From positions 682,001 through 746,000 of the forward strand of contig NZ_VFPN01000002.1 of assembly GCF_006716695.1 (NCBI RefSeq): 64,000 bases of DNA, given 5' to 3'. The notes below the pieces were generated by a model that had not been told where the DNA came from, ran no database searches, and saw only the letters and a list, made by a program, of their open reading frames with translations. How positions within the stretch are numbered: position 1 is the stretch's first letter; each line of letters begins with the position of its first letter. Shown here piece by piece: positions 55,538 through 64,000 of this stretch. Origin of the DNA: Klugiella xanthotipulae (lineage in GTDB: Bacteria; Actinomycetota; Actinomycetes; Actinomycetales; Microbacteriaceae). The position numbers and the translations under genes are program-made.

Positions 55538-56632
55538 CTACAGGCCAGAGTAGGCGTGCAACCCCTTAAAGAAGAGGTTCACAATCGTGAAGTTAAAAAT
55601 TACGGTCGAGTAGGCGATGATGCAGAGCCACGCGGAACGCGAACCGCGCCAACCGCGGGTCGCACGGGCGTGAATGTACCCGGCATAGAGCACCCAAATG
55701 ATGAAGGTCCAGACCTCCTTGGTATCCCAGCCCCAGTATCGACCCCACGCGTGCTCAGCCCAGATGGATCCGGCGATGAGCGTGAACGTCCAAAACACAA
55801 AACCGATGATGACCATGCGGTAGCTCAGATTTTCGAGCGAGTCGGCGTTGGGGAAGCTCCGCAGGAAAGCAAACGGTGCCCGGGGCGGCGTGCCGGAACC
55901 ATCAGCCGGGGCCCGAGTAAGAGTGGCGGTGGAGCCGCCAGCAGCAGCGCCTGACTCGGAGGCCGACCATCCCGAGCCGAGATCGGAGGCCGCGGCCGTC
56001 GTCGCCAACCCCTGCGCCCCGAGAATCCGCTCACGCCGCGCCTGCATCAGCTGCGCGATCGACAGGCCCAGGCTGAGGGTCAGGAACCCCACAGCCACCA
56101 CGGCCACCATGATGTGGATCACGAGCCAATACGAGTCAAGGGCCGGCGGCAGGGGCATGGAGGCCCGAAAAAAGTTGACCCGGGCGACACCGAGGAAGAC
56201 GAGCGTGAGCCCCGTGACGAGCGTCCCCAAAAAACGCATATCGTAGAAAAACTGGATGATGATGAACACGGCAACAATCGCCAGGGTGGCGGTGAGGGCA
56301 AACTCGTACATATTCGCCCACGGCACCCGGCCAGCATCAATACCGCGCACCACGGTTGCCGCGAGGTGGAAGAGCCAACCAAGAACGGTCAGCGAGAAGC
56401 CGATACGCTCGGCCCGGGAACGCACCCGAACTCCACCGTCACCGACAACGGGCTCGGCGTCGCTACCGGCCCGATTGGCAAGGTCTACCGCAAAGAAGAT
56501 GAATGCCAAGGCGTACACGAGCAGAGCCGAGAATAACGACATCTGCGAGTACTGCTCAAAAGTCTCCAACACAGTCGTTGAGTCTACCGCGAATTCTGCG
56601 GCGACGCGGGGCAACGGGAGGGTTACCCCCAC
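55538..56632 (-). CDS. ccsA: Cytochrome c biogenesis protein CcsA/CcsB (ResC)
   Basis: A membrane protein of 364 residues (or 344 from GTG 56572, which aligns better with the family start) and about eight TM helices. The tryptophan-rich heme-handling motif is HAWGRYWGWDTKEVW, with conserved His in the VIHIMV and GYIHAR regions. With ResB it forms the System II heme-delivery and ligation complex. A loop of about 70 residues (Ala/Ser/Gly-rich) between TM segments is longer than usual. It directly follows resB. Confidence 0.93.
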   Translation of the reverse strand: MGVTLPLPRVAAEFAVDSTTVLETFEQYSQMSLFSALLVYALAFIFFAVDLANRAGSDAEPVVGDGGVRVRSRAERIGFSLTVLGWLFHLAATVVRGIDAGRVPWANMYEFALTATLAIVAVFIIIQFFYDMRFLGTLVTGLTLVFLGVARVNFFRASMPLPPALDSYWLVIHIMVAVVAVGFLTLSLGLSIAQLMQARRERILGAQGLATTAAASDLGSGWSASESGAAAGGSTATLTRAPADGSGTPPRAPFAFLRSFPNADSLENLSYRMVIIGFVFWTFTLIAGSIWAEHAWGRYWGWDTKEVWTFIIWVLYAGYIHARATRGWRGSRSAWLCIIAYSTVIFNFTIVNLFFKGLHAYSGL

Positions 56633-56635
56633 CGC

Positions 56636-58264
56636 CTACCCGAGCGACTCACGGTGTTTGGCCACCAGGTCGGCGACGGCACCCTCAAGCGTCGGGTCGT
56701 CGCCGCGGGCAAGCGCCGCATACTCGATGCGCACACCACCCTCGACGGGGGTCGCCTTCACCCACACCCGACGGCGCGGGATAAACAGCGAGGTCAGCAG
56801 GCCGGTGGTGGCCAGCAACGCGAAGAACAGCACCCAACCCTGAGCCGGGTTCTGATGCAGGTCAAACGAGACAAAACGAGGAACCGCGTCGAGCGTCACG
56901 GTACCCAATCCGTTGGGCAGATCAACGGTATCGCCGATGCGCAACTCCAGCGACTTCTTCTCGGTACCACGACCCGTCAACTTGGTGAGCTTGTCCTGGT
57001 TGAGCGAGTACACCGACTGGGGCACGCCGTCGTTGATGCCAAGATCACCGGTGAACACGTCGAGGGTGAGTAGCGGGTTGATGAGATCCGGATAGTTCGA
57101 GGAGTAGGCCCCCGATTCGAGCTCCACCTGGGTGGGGTAGAAGAAGCCCATCATCCCCACCTGCTCCTCCCCGAGCCCGTAAGGGATTTTTAGCACACCG
57201 AGCGAGGTGAGGTCGGCTCCCTGCGGCAAAAACGGCACCGACTCGTGGAACACCGACACCCCCTCCGCGTTGCGCACCGTGATGGTGGGGGCGTAGCCGT
57301 TGCCCAGCAGGTAAATATTGGTGCCGTTAATGCGTAGCGGTTGGTTAACCTTAACGGTCTCTTTTCGCTCGGTACCGTCGGTATCAAACACCGTGACGTG
57401 GGCGGTGAAATCGGTGGCCTGGCCGAGGGCGGCCGGCTTGCCATCATCCGGGGTCACGTAGGTGACGTCAAACGTATCGAGACGAACGCTGAACGGCGGA
57501 AGGGAGCTATCGTCAAAAAACCGACCGGGGGTGAAGGAGTCGTAGTCGATCAGCGCGTTGACATTGGTCTCGCCCTCCACGAGCGTCCGTTGACCCTGGT
57601 AACCAAAACCGCCGCCCAGGCCCACCGTAATCAGGACGCCAACAAGCGCGCCGTGAAACACCAGGTTTCCGGTTTCGCGCAGATAGCCCCGCTCGGCCGA
57701 GACCGACACGCTCTGCCCCTGCCGGTACACCTCGGTGCGGTATCGCTGACGTTTCAGGAGGCCGCGGGCCTGCTCCACCGCCTGCTCGGCAACCTGCGCG
57801 GCCTCCGCCGCCGTGGCCTCGTCGTTGCGCAGTTCCGTCTCCGTGAAACCGGCCATCCGGCCCAAACGGGAAGGGGTGCGCGGCGGGCGCGAGCGCATCG
57901 CCTGCCAGTGGTGCTTGGTGCGCGGCAGCACGCAGCCGATCAGCGAGACGAAGAGCAGCAGGTAGATCGCGGAAAACCAGACGGAACTGTAGACGTCAAA
58001 CGCCTGAATGGGGAAGGCGTCCAAGACCTTAAAGAGGTCGGGGTTCTGCGATTGGTACTGCGTCACACCGTTGGGGTCGGCCCCGCGCTGCGGCAGAATC
58101 GAGCCCGGGATGGCCGCGACGGCCAGCAACAGCAGCAACAGGATCGCCACCCGCATACTCGTCAGCTGGCGCCAGAACCAGCGCAGGTAACCGCCAAAAC
58201 CCAGACCCACCGGCGACGCGTTGCTACCGGGGGTGCTGTCAATGTGATCAGAGGGGCGCGTCAT
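56636..58264 (-). CDS. resB: Cytochrome c biogenesis protein ResB (Ccs1)
   Basis: A 542-residue System II component. TM helices near 40-58, 90-110, about 200 and about 475; a large extracellular domain between. Motifs: RWFWRQLTSMRVAILLLLLLA, AIPGSILPQRG, NLVFHGALVGVLITVG and VNQPLRINGTNIYLLGNGYA. It overlaps ccdA by 17 bp and precedes ccsA by 3 bp, so the four maturation genes form one unit. Confidence 0.95.
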   Translation of the reverse strand: MTRPSDHIDSTPGSNASPVGLGFGGYLRWFWRQLTSMRVAILLLLLLAVAAIPGSILPQRGADPNGVTQYQSQNPDLFKVLDAFPIQAFDVYSSVWFSAIYLLLFVSLIGCVLPRTKHHWQAMRSRPPRTPSRLGRMAGFTETELRNDEATAAEAAQVAEQAVEQARGLLKRQRYRTEVYRQGQSVSVSAERGYLRETGNLVFHGALVGVLITVGLGGGFGYQGQRTLVEGETNVNALIDYDSFTPGRFFDDSSLPPFSVRLDTFDVTYVTPDDGKPAALGQATDFTAHVTVFDTDGTERKETVKVNQPLRINGTNIYLLGNGYAPTITVRNAEGVSVFHESVPFLPQGADLTSLGVLKIPYGLGEEQVGMMGFFYPTQVELESGAYSSNYPDLINPLLTLDVFTGDLGINDGVPQSVYSLNQDKLTKLTGRGTEKKSLELRIGDTVDLPNGLGTVTLDAVPRFVSFDLHQNPAQGWVLFFALLATTGLLTSLFIPRRRVWVKATPVEGGVRIEYAALARGDDPTLEGAVADLVAKHRESLG

Positions 58265-59009
58265 AACTTCCCATCACCGCCGCGAGGGCGAACATAATCT
58301 GTGACCAAATTCCGGTGACCATCAGCAGGCCGATAACCACCAGAAATGCGCCACCAACGATGTTGATCGCGCGAATATGCCGCCGCAGGAATGTGGTGGA
58401 TGTCGAGACCCAGCCAAATCCGAGGGCGACCAGAAGAAACGGAATACCGAGGCCGAGGCAGTAAAAAATACCCAGAATCCCGGCGCGTGCGGCCGAACCC
58501 GATTGCACACTCAGGCCCATAATTACCGTGAGGGTTGGGCCCATACACGGCGTCCAGCCGATGGCGAAGACGGCCCCGAGCAGGGGCGCACCGATCAGGC
58601 CCGTGCGGGGCTGCCAGGTGGATTTCATGGTGCGCTGCATCCAGGAGAACTGGCCGACAAAAACGAGACCCATGATGATAACGATCACGCCCATGACCCG
58701 CGTAATCAGGTTCTCCCACTCCACCAAGAACGAGCCCACCGTCCCGGCCAGCACCATGATCATCACGAAGACCACGGTGAAGCCGAGGACGAAAAAAGCT
58801 ACCCCGAGTAGCAGACGGCCGCGGGCACGGCGGGCGGCACGCGGATCCTCGTCACCCTCGGCGACCGTGCCGAAGCCACCCACGTAGGCGAGATATCCGG
58901 GCACGAGTGGCAGCACGCAGGGTGAGGCGAACGAGAGCAGACCCGCGAGCATCGCGATGGGCGCAACGGCCCACAACTGTCCGCTGTATACGAGCTCCTG
59001 GATATCCAC
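58248..59009 (-). CDS. ccdA: Cytochrome c biogenesis thiol transporter CcdA
   Basis: A 253-residue membrane protein with six TM helices relaying electrons from cytoplasmic thioredoxin to ResA outside. The two essential Cys are in SFASPCVLPLVPGYL and IGWTPCMGPTLT. Length and start (ATG) are normal. A charged loop (EGDEDPRAARRARGR) separates TM1 and TM2. It lies 7 bp after resA and overlaps resB. Confidence 0.95.
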   Translation of the reverse strand: MDIQELVYSGQLWAVAPIAMLAGLLSFASPCVLPLVPGYLAYVGGFGTVAEGDEDPRAARRARGRLLLGVAFFVLGFTVVFVMIMVLAGTVGSFLVEWENLITRVMGVIVIIMGLVFVGQFSWMQRTMKSTWQPRTGLIGAPLLGAVFAIGWTPCMGPTLTVIMGLSVQSGSAARAGILGIFYCLGLGIPFLLVALGFGWVSTSTTFLRRHIRAINIVGGAFLVVIGLLMVTGIWSQIMFALAAVMGSYDAPL

Positions 59010-59016
59010 CGAGCGA

Positions 59017-59631
59017 TTACTTCTCGGCCAGGGTGTCGGAGACGAGCGTCGTCAAGATTGAGGCATCCTGCAACTGGCCCAGGATGCGCACGGCCACGCG
59101 ACCCTCGGTGTCCAACACGAGGGTTGTGGGCACGGCGTTGAGCGGGATGCTGCCAGCAAAGGCCCGCTGCACCGATCGGTTATCGGCCGTATCCATGATC
59201 GACGGGTAGGTGACGCCAAACTCATCCGCAAACTGGACCGCCTGGTCACTCTGATCGCGGGTGTTGACGCCCAGAAAAATGACGCCCTGGTCGGCGAACG
59301 TGGTGTGCACCGTCTCCAGATCCGGGGCCTCCACGCGGCACGGGGCGCAGCCCGCGTACCAGAAGTTCACCACCGTGACGCTCCCCGCGAAATCTTCGGA
59401 GGAGACCGCCGCACCCTTCTCGTCGGTACCGGCAAAGACCACGGGCTCACCGCGCTGGGCCTCGGGAATCTCGGTGATGGTGCCGTCACCACCGATGTAG
59501 CCCGTGTCACCCCCGGAATTCCACTGCTGGGCGAGGGAATCCCCCGCACCACAACCGGCGAGGCTGAGGCTGACCGCGGTCATAACGGCAATAACGGCGG
59601 CGCTGCGCAGGCCGCGGCTGGTGCGGTTCAT
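59017..59631 (-). CDS. resA: Thiol-disulfide oxidoreductase ResA, lipoprotein
   Basis: A 204-residue thioredoxin-fold lipoprotein: lipobox SLSLAGCGA, active site WYAGCAPCRVEAP, cis-Pro in LNAVPTTLVLD. It keeps apocytochrome c heme-binding cysteines reduced for heme attachment. ATG 59631 overlaps the stop of the phosphatase gene by 4 nt. A typical linker of about 40 residues follows the anchor. Confidence 0.94.
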   Translation of the reverse strand: MNRTSRGLRSAAVIAVMTAVSLSLAGCGAGDSLAQQWNSGGDTGYIGGDGTITEIPEAQRGEPVVFAGTDEKGAAVSSEDFAGSVTVVNFWYAGCAPCRVEAPDLETVHTTFADQGVIFLGVNTRDQSDQAVQFADEFGVTYPSIMDTADNRSVQRAFAGSIPLNAVPTTLVLDTEGRVAVRILGQLQDASILTTLVSDTLAEK

Positions 59632-60269
59632 ACCGCCCCCACATCCACGGCGTCGGCCATCAGCGGCGCGGCCGGCGTGGTGTAGCCCACCTCCACCCAC
59701 TCATCGCCACGCTTCACAAACGAGGTGATACTACTGAGCTCACAGCGACGGCTACGCGGGTCGTGAAACAGGGCCTTACCGGCAATGTCGAGGTGCGCCA
59801 TCCAGATGGGCGACTGGTGGCTAACGATCACGGTGTCTCCCTCGGAGCGGGCATACGCGTCGTCCATCGCCGCGCGCATCCGCCGGGCGACGGAACGGTA
59901 CGGCTCCCCCCAACTGGGCCGGAACGGGTTCCAAAATCGGTGCCAGTAGCGGGGCTTACGGAACGCGGCATCTTTACCGTTGTTCGGCAGGCCCTCGAAG
60001 GAGTTGGTGGGCTCGATCACACGCGGTTCGGTGATGATGGGCACCTTGAGTGCCGCGGCAATCGGCGCGGCGGATTCCTGGGCCCGTTGCAGTGGCGAGG
60101 CCAGCAACTGGCTCACGGTGCGACCGCGTGCGGCGAGATCCTCTGCGGCGGCGGCGGCCATCCGGTGGCCGAGGTCTGAGAGATGAAAGCCGGGAATGCG
60201 ACCGTACAGCACACCGTCGGGGTTGTGGACCTCCCCGTGGCGCACGAGATGAAGCTGTTTTTCTGGCAC
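59628..60269 (-). CDS. Histidine phosphatase (phosphoglycerate mutase family) protein
   Basis: A 213-residue branch-1 histidine phosphatase. Catalytic motif LVRHGEVHNPDG; further active-site residues in LLASPLQRAQESA and the second His in VIVSHQSPIWM. Its substrate is unknown. It overlaps resA by 4 nt and is the first gene of the cytochrome c maturation operon, an arrangement I recall as common in actinobacteria. The ATG is chosen by family length. Confidence 0.9.
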   Translation of the reverse strand: MPEKQLHLVRHGEVHNPDGVLYGRIPGFHLSDLGHRMAAAAAEDLAARGRTVSQLLASPLQRAQESAAPIAAALKVPIITEPRVIEPTNSFEGLPNNGKDAAFRKPRYWHRFWNPFRPSWGEPYRSVARRMRAAMDDAYARSEGDTVIVSHQSPIWMAHLDIAGKALFHDPRSRRCELSSITSFVKRGDEWVEVGYTTPAAPLMADAVDVGAV

Positions 60270-60351
60270 CCGTCCATTCTAGGTACCTTTTCGTGAACAT
60301 TCTCTCCCCGCCTCCGCGCCGTGATTCCGCGGGAGAGGATAGGATTACCGG

Positions 60352-61692
60352 GTGACCGAACGCATCCTGATTAAGAACCTGTCCGCCCGCGAAGACGGCC
60401 CCGTTACGGTGGCCGGGTGGGTGGAAACCGTCCGCGACCAGAAGAAGGTCCAGTTCATCGTGCTGCGCGATGAGACCGGTGCCGTGCAGTTGGTCAACCC
60501 GGCCGTGCGTGAACTCACCGATGAGAATGCTGGTTCCGCTCACACACTCGCCGTCACCGAGACTATCTCGGGTCTGGCCCACGGCACGTTCCTCTCGATT
60601 ACCGGCGAACTCAAGCACGATGAGCGGGTAAAACTCGGCGGCCTTGAGGTGAAGATCGGATCGCTGGAGGTCGCGGCCGAGGCCATCCCCGAGACTCCCA
60701 TTACGAGCGAGTCCAGCCTCGACAAGCGCATGGATTGGCGTTTCCTTGACCTGCGCCGACCGGAGCAGAACCTCATCTTCCGCATCCAGACCACGTTTGA
60801 GCACGCACTGCGCACGTACTGGGTGGAGAACGACTTTATTGAGGTGCACACCCCCAAGCTCATGGCTTCGGCGAGCGAGTCGCGCGCCGAACTCTTTGAG
60901 CTCGACTACTTTGAGACCAAGGCCTACCTGGCGCAGAGCCCGCAGTTCTTTAAGCAGATGGCTCAATCGGCCGGCTTCGGCAAGATCTTCGAGATCGCCC
61001 CGGCCTTCCGCGCCGACCCGTCCTTCACCTCGCGCCACTCCACCGAGTTCACCTCGGTGGATGCCGAAATCAGCTGGGTAGACAGTCACGAAGACGTCAT
61101 GAAGCTGCACGAGGAGTTGCTCGTCGCCGGGTTCACCGCGGTAAAAGAGAAGCACGGGGCCGCTATCGCTGAGCTCTTCGGCATTGACCTTGAGGTGCCC
61201 ACGGTGCCCTTCCCGCGCATCCCGCTGGCCGAGGCCAAGCAGATCGTGGCCGACCGTGGCTACGTGATCCCGCGTGCCGACGACGATATGGACCCGGAAG
61301 GCGAGCGCCAGATCTCGGCCTACGTGAAGGAAAAGTACGGACACGACTTTGTCTTCCTGACCGACTACGCATCGAGCATTCGCCCGTTCTACCACAGGCG
61401 CCACGAGGGTGATCCCTCGCTCACCAACAGCTACGACCTGATCTACAACGGCACCGAGATCTCCACGGGAGCACAGCGCGAGCACCGGATCGACGTGCTG
61501 ATCGAGCAGGCCCGCGACAAGGGTATGGAGCCCGAAGAACTGGAGTTTTACCTCGACTTCTTCCGCTACGGCGTCCCCCCACACGGCGGCTTCGGTATGG
61601 GCCTGGCCCGCGTGCTGATGCTGATGCTCCAGCAGCAGTCGATCCGCGAGGTGACCTACCTCTTCCGCGGCCCAACCCGCCTGCTGCCCTAG
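60352..61692 (+). CDS. aspS: Aspartyl-tRNA synthetase, archaeal/non-discriminating type
   Basis: A 446-residue class IIb synthetase. N-terminal OB fold (VTVAGWVETVRDQKKVQFIVL), motif 2 in FEIAPAFRADPSFTSRHSTEF, flipping loop TPKLMASASESRAELF, motif 3 GGFGMGLARVLMLML. It lacks the roughly 120-residue GAD insertion of typical bacterial AspRS. This type often also charges tRNA-Asn, with GatCAB correcting to Asn; that is inferred. The GTG start is six bases after TAGGAT, so it may be leaderless, though a purine-rich GGGAGAGGA could also serve as a ribosome site. Confidence 0.94.
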   Translation: MTERILIKNLSAREDGPVTVAGWVETVRDQKKVQFIVLRDETGAVQLVNPAVRELTDENAGSAHTLAVTETISGLAHGTFLSITGELKHDERVKLGGLEVKIGSLEVAAEAIPETPITSESSLDKRMDWRFLDLRRPEQNLIFRIQTTFEHALRTYWVENDFIEVHTPKLMASASESRAELFELDYFETKAYLAQSPQFFKQMAQSAGFGKIFEIAPAFRADPSFTSRHSTEFTSVDAEISWVDSHEDVMKLHEELLVAGFTAVKEKHGAAIAELFGIDLEVPTVPFPRIPLAEAKQIVADRGYVIPRADDDMDPEGERQISAYVKEKYGHDFVFLTDYASSIRPFYHRRHEGDPSLTNSYDLIYNGTEISTGAQREHRIDVLIEQARDKGMEPEELEFYLDFFRYGVPPHGGFGMGLARVLMLMLQQQSIREVTYLFRGPTRLLP

Positions 61693-61778
61693 ACCACCAC
61701 CCAGGGTGACTTTTCCTCACAGATCGACGTTTTAAACCTCGTTTTCTGCTGAAAACTCACCCGAGGCGTACGACACGG

Positions 61779-61825
61779 GGAGGCCCGGTGCAGGCGAAGC
61801 TCCCACTCGCCGACACCGGGCCTCC
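61779..61825. terminator. Bidirectional terminator between aspS and sugar ABC permease
   Basis: A 12-bp stem (61779-61790 with 61814-61825, arm GGAGGCCCGGTG) around a 23-nt loop, between converging genes. Confidence 0.7.
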
Positions 61826-61843
61826 GGTCTGTGTATCGGGACC

Positions 61844-62848
61844 CTACCCCTTCGTTGACCCGGCAAGTAGGCCGCGGACAAAGTAGCGTTGCAGCGCAAA
61901 GAACACGATCAGCGGCACAATGATCGACACAAACGCACCCGCCGGGAGCAGATGCTCATTGCGACCAAAATTACCGGCCATATTCGCGAGCTTGGCCGTC
62001 AACGGTGCGACCTCCGCGGTTCCGCCAGAGAACACCAACGCCACGAGCAGGTCGTTCCACACCCAGAGGAACTGGAAAATCGCGATGCTCGCAATCGCAG
62101 GCAACGACAGCGGGATGATAATGCGGAAGAAAATCTGCGTCTGGCTCGCGCCATCCACCCGGGCAGCCTCGATCAACTCCGGCGGGATCTGGGCCACAAA
62201 ATTGTGCAGCAGGAAGATCCCGAGCGGCAGCCCAAAGATCGTGTGCGCAATCCACACCGCGGGGAACGTGCCGCCGATACCGATGCCGTTAAAGAACTGC
62301 AGCAGCGGGATGAGTGCCATCTGCAACGGCACAATCTGTAGCGCAAAAACCAGCACAAAAAGCGTTCCCCGTCCGCGGAACGGGATCCACGCAAACGCGT
62401 AGGCCGCCATCAGAGCCAGCAGCAGCGGAAACAGTGTGCCCGGGATCGTGATCACAAACGAGTTAATGAAGTACGACGCCAGGTTGTTGTTCGCCGTGCT
62501 CGACCCCACCAGCACGGTGCTGTAATTATCGAGTGTCGGCTGCCACTGGGTGAAAATCGTCCACCAGCCATCACGCTTATCCGCGGCCGGCCGCAGCGAG
62601 GCCACAAACAGACCAAACGTGGGCACGGTCCACAGGAACGCAATAATGATGGCCGCAACGGTCGCCCACGGCGAGGTCAGCCTCTGCTTCACCCGGTCGG
62701 CCTTGCCGCCACCGGATGAGCCCACGCCACCACGCCGACCGCGACCGCCGCCCCTGCCGGTGAGGATTGCCTCGGTGTGGGTTCCGGTACCGTGGCGGCC
62801 CGGCCCCTCGGTGGGGTCGGGGAGCACGTCGATTGCTGGATTACTCAT
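61844..62848 (-). CDS. Carbohydrate ABC transporter permease, MalG type
   Basis: A 334-residue permease with six TM helices and the ATPase-coupling EAA loop IEAARVDGASQTQIFFRII. The N-terminus is an unusual Gly/Arg-rich cytoplasmic extension of about 55 residues. The C-terminal QRYFVRGLLAGSTKG is typical of alpha-glucoside-type (AglG-like) permeases. ATG overlaps the stop of the MalF-type gene. The substrate is likely an oligosaccharide; no regulator or hydrolase is in view. Confidence 0.93.
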   Translation of the reverse strand: MSNPAIDVLPDPTEGPGRHGTGTHTEAILTGRGGGRGRRGGVGSSGGGKADRVKQRLTSPWATVAAIIIAFLWTVPTFGLFVASLRPAADKRDGWWTIFTQWQPTLDNYSTVLVGSSTANNNLASYFINSFVITIPGTLFPLLLALMAAYAFAWIPFRGRGTLFVLVFALQIVPLQMALIPLLQFFNGIGIGGTFPAVWIAHTIFGLPLGIFLLHNFVAQIPPELIEAARVDGASQTQIFFRIIIPLSLPAIASIAIFQFLWVWNDLLVALVFSGGTAEVAPLTAKLANMAGNFGRNEHLLPAGAFVSIIVPLIVFFALQRYFVRGLLAGSTKG

Positions 62849-63894
62849 CGGATTTCCCTCTGCTTCCGCATCACACGCACGTTGTAAATCACGACGGGCA
62901 ACACCATGATGAACAGGATGAGGGCGAGGGCCGCACCGTGGCCCACCTCGCCAAATCGGAACGCCTGGTCGTACATGTCGAGCGCGATCACGCTCGTCTT
63001 GTTGTTACCGCTCGTCATGGTCTTGACAATGTCAAACACCTTGAGCGTCGCGATGGAGATCGTGGTGATCACCACCACAAGCGACCCGCGGATCCCCGGG
63101 ATCGTCACGTTTCGGAACACCTGCCATCCGCTCGCCCCGTCCAGACGCGCGGCCTCCACCTGCTCGGTGGGAATGGCCTTGATGGAGGCCGAGAGCACCA
63201 CCATCGCAAACCCGGTCTGTATCCAAATCAGAACCACGATCAAGAAAAACGTGTTCCAGGGCGGGGTATTCAAGAACTGCACGGGCTCCAGCCCAATCCA
63301 GACGAGAATCTGGTTGAGGAGCCCGGTCTGAGCAAAACCCTTCGACCGGTAGGCGTACATGAAGCTCCAGATGATGCCAGCCCCCACAAAGGAGATAGCC
63401 ATGGGCATGAACACGAGCGACTTGAGCGCCTTCTCACCGCGCGATTTATCAATGAAGACGGCGTAGGTCAGGCCAATCGCGGTTGCGAAGAACGGCACAC
63501 ACAGCACCCAAATCAGCGTGTTCAGCAGGCTAACGAGCATCTCGCCGGAGGTGAAAATCCAGACAAAGTTATCCACACCGACAAAGTTGTCCTTGCCATC
63601 CGTGAAAGCCTGGTAACCCGTGCGAAGGGCGGGGTAGATCAGGCCGATGCCGAGCAGGATCAGACCCGGGGCGACAAACGCGATCAGCTGCCAGACATCC
63701 CGAGACCTTTTGGGTGCCCGGTCAGCGAGAAAGAGGATGAGTCCCACCACGGCGAGGAACGCCGCGATACCAACAAACATGGTGCCAAACTTCTGCCACA
63801 GGTCGTTCCAGAAACTGGTTTTACGGGCGGTGTTCAGCAGGCCAGGATGGGCCGCAAGAGGTGCGGCGACGGAATACAGCAGCGTACTAAGCAT
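62845..63894 (-). CDS. Carbohydrate ABC transporter permease, MalF type
   Basis: A 349-residue permease with an extra N-terminal TM helix and six core helices. EAA loop: VEAARLDGASGWQVFRNV; other conserved blocks VFMPMAISFVGAGIIWSFMY and LNTPPWNTFFLIVVLIW point to AglF-like proteins. It forms the channel with the MalG-type partner, with which it overlaps by 4 nt. An apparent binding-protein gene lies upstream. Confidence 0.93.
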   Translation of the reverse strand: MLSTLLYSVAAPLAAHPGLLNTARKTSFWNDLWQKFGTMFVGIAAFLAVVGLILFLADRAPKRSRDVWQLIAFVAPGLILLGIGLIYPALRTGYQAFTDGKDNFVGVDNFVWIFTSGEMLVSLLNTLIWVLCVPFFATAIGLTYAVFIDKSRGEKALKSLVFMPMAISFVGAGIIWSFMYAYRSKGFAQTGLLNQILVWIGLEPVQFLNTPPWNTFFLIVVLIWIQTGFAMVVLSASIKAIPTEQVEAARLDGASGWQVFRNVTIPGIRGSLVVVITTISIATLKVFDIVKTMTSGNNKTSVIALDMYDQAFRFGEVGHGAALALILFIMVLPVVIYNVRVMRKQREIR

Positions 63895-63929
63895 GGGAGC
63901 CAGGCCTTTCAGAAGGGAGTGAGGTAGGA

Positions 63930-63970
63930 GGGCTTCGGGCCCGGCGGCTCAGCCACCGGACCCGAAGCCC
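63930..63970 (-). terminator. Intercistronic hairpin after the sugar-binding protein gene
   Basis: A 15-bp stem with one mismatch (63930-63944 with 63956-63970, arm GGGCTTCGGGCCCGG) between the end of the probable binding protein gene and the MalF-type permease. As in malE-malF, it could protect the upstream message and give more binding protein than permease. Confidence 0.65.
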
Positions 63971-63984
63971 TCACCTGCGCCGAC

Positions 63985-64000
63985 TTACGGCCAGGTCTTG
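63985..64000 (-). CDS. Probable sugar-binding protein, last codons only
   Basis: At the right edge the minus strand reads Lys-Thr-Trp-Pro followed by TAA, a C-terminus common in family-1 solute-binding proteins of AglE type. Its position upstream of the two permeases and the hairpin supports this, but only five codons are visible. Confidence 0.4.

Noticed and set aside
59974-61584. A 536-codon minus-strand open frame across the aspS and phosphatase genes
   Set aside because: It is a shadow frame caused by GC-rich third positions; the plus-strand AspRS has every family motif, and this frame has none.

Overview
This window looks like chromosome from a GC-rich, Gram-positive actinobacterium, most likely a member of the Microbacteriaceae. 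The evidence is GC-rich DNA with frequent GTG starts, a complete set of menaquinone genes plus a demethylmenaquinone methyltransferase, class Ib nrdHIEF, DtxR/IdeR-type iron boxes, small WXG100-like proteins, a short archaeal-type AspRS, and several starts that look leaderless (TAnnnT, six bases, then A/GTG). The family assignment is inference. I saw no rRNA, tRNA or CRISPR array.

Region 1 (1-11.0 kb) is a catabolic cluster. A polar amino-acid type ABC importer (end of a permease, an ATPase, two tandem paralogous binding proteins) converges on an opposite-strand run encoding a DUF1905 protein, an M20 amidohydrolase, a double GNAT acetyltransferase, an FAD amine oxidase, two luciferase-like flavin monooxygenases and a DUF1684 protein. 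The gene types parallel the Bacillus ytm/yxe loci for S-(2-succino)cysteine-type compounds (acetylate, oxidise, deacetylate). A cysteine desulfurase-like protein and an FMN reductase lie at 15.8-17.8 kb and could serve the same chemistry. Between them (11.3-15.7 kb) is a lipoprotein/adaptor/MacB-type efflux operon that appears to be decaying: two frameshifts and one internal deletion.

Region 2 (18-30.9 kb) holds an AbiE-like toxin-antitoxin pair with a palindrome over its promoter; the nrdHIEF operon, preceded by two NrdR-type boxes 32 bp apart and four DnaA-like boxes at exact 11-bp spacing; a siderophore utilisation operon with two DtxR/IdeR-like boxes; and an acyltransferase.

Region 3 (30.9-60.3 kb) is a respiratory-cofactor backbone: ferredoxin-NADP reductase, polyprenyl synthase, menG, menF, menD, menA, menE, menB, menC, then the System II cytochrome c maturation genes (ccsA, resB, ccdA, resA). 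Accessory DNA is spliced into it: two large secreted leucine-rich-repeat proteins between menF and menD (one with a frameshift in an A-tract within its signal-peptide codons), and two paralogous WXG100-like gene pairs flanking menE. One pair is split by an IS30-family element that itself carries an IS3-family insertion with a 3-bp target duplication; both transposases look inactivated.

Region 4 (60.3-64 kb) holds aspS and two permeases of a carbohydrate ABC importer, with the probable C-terminus of its binding protein at the window edge.
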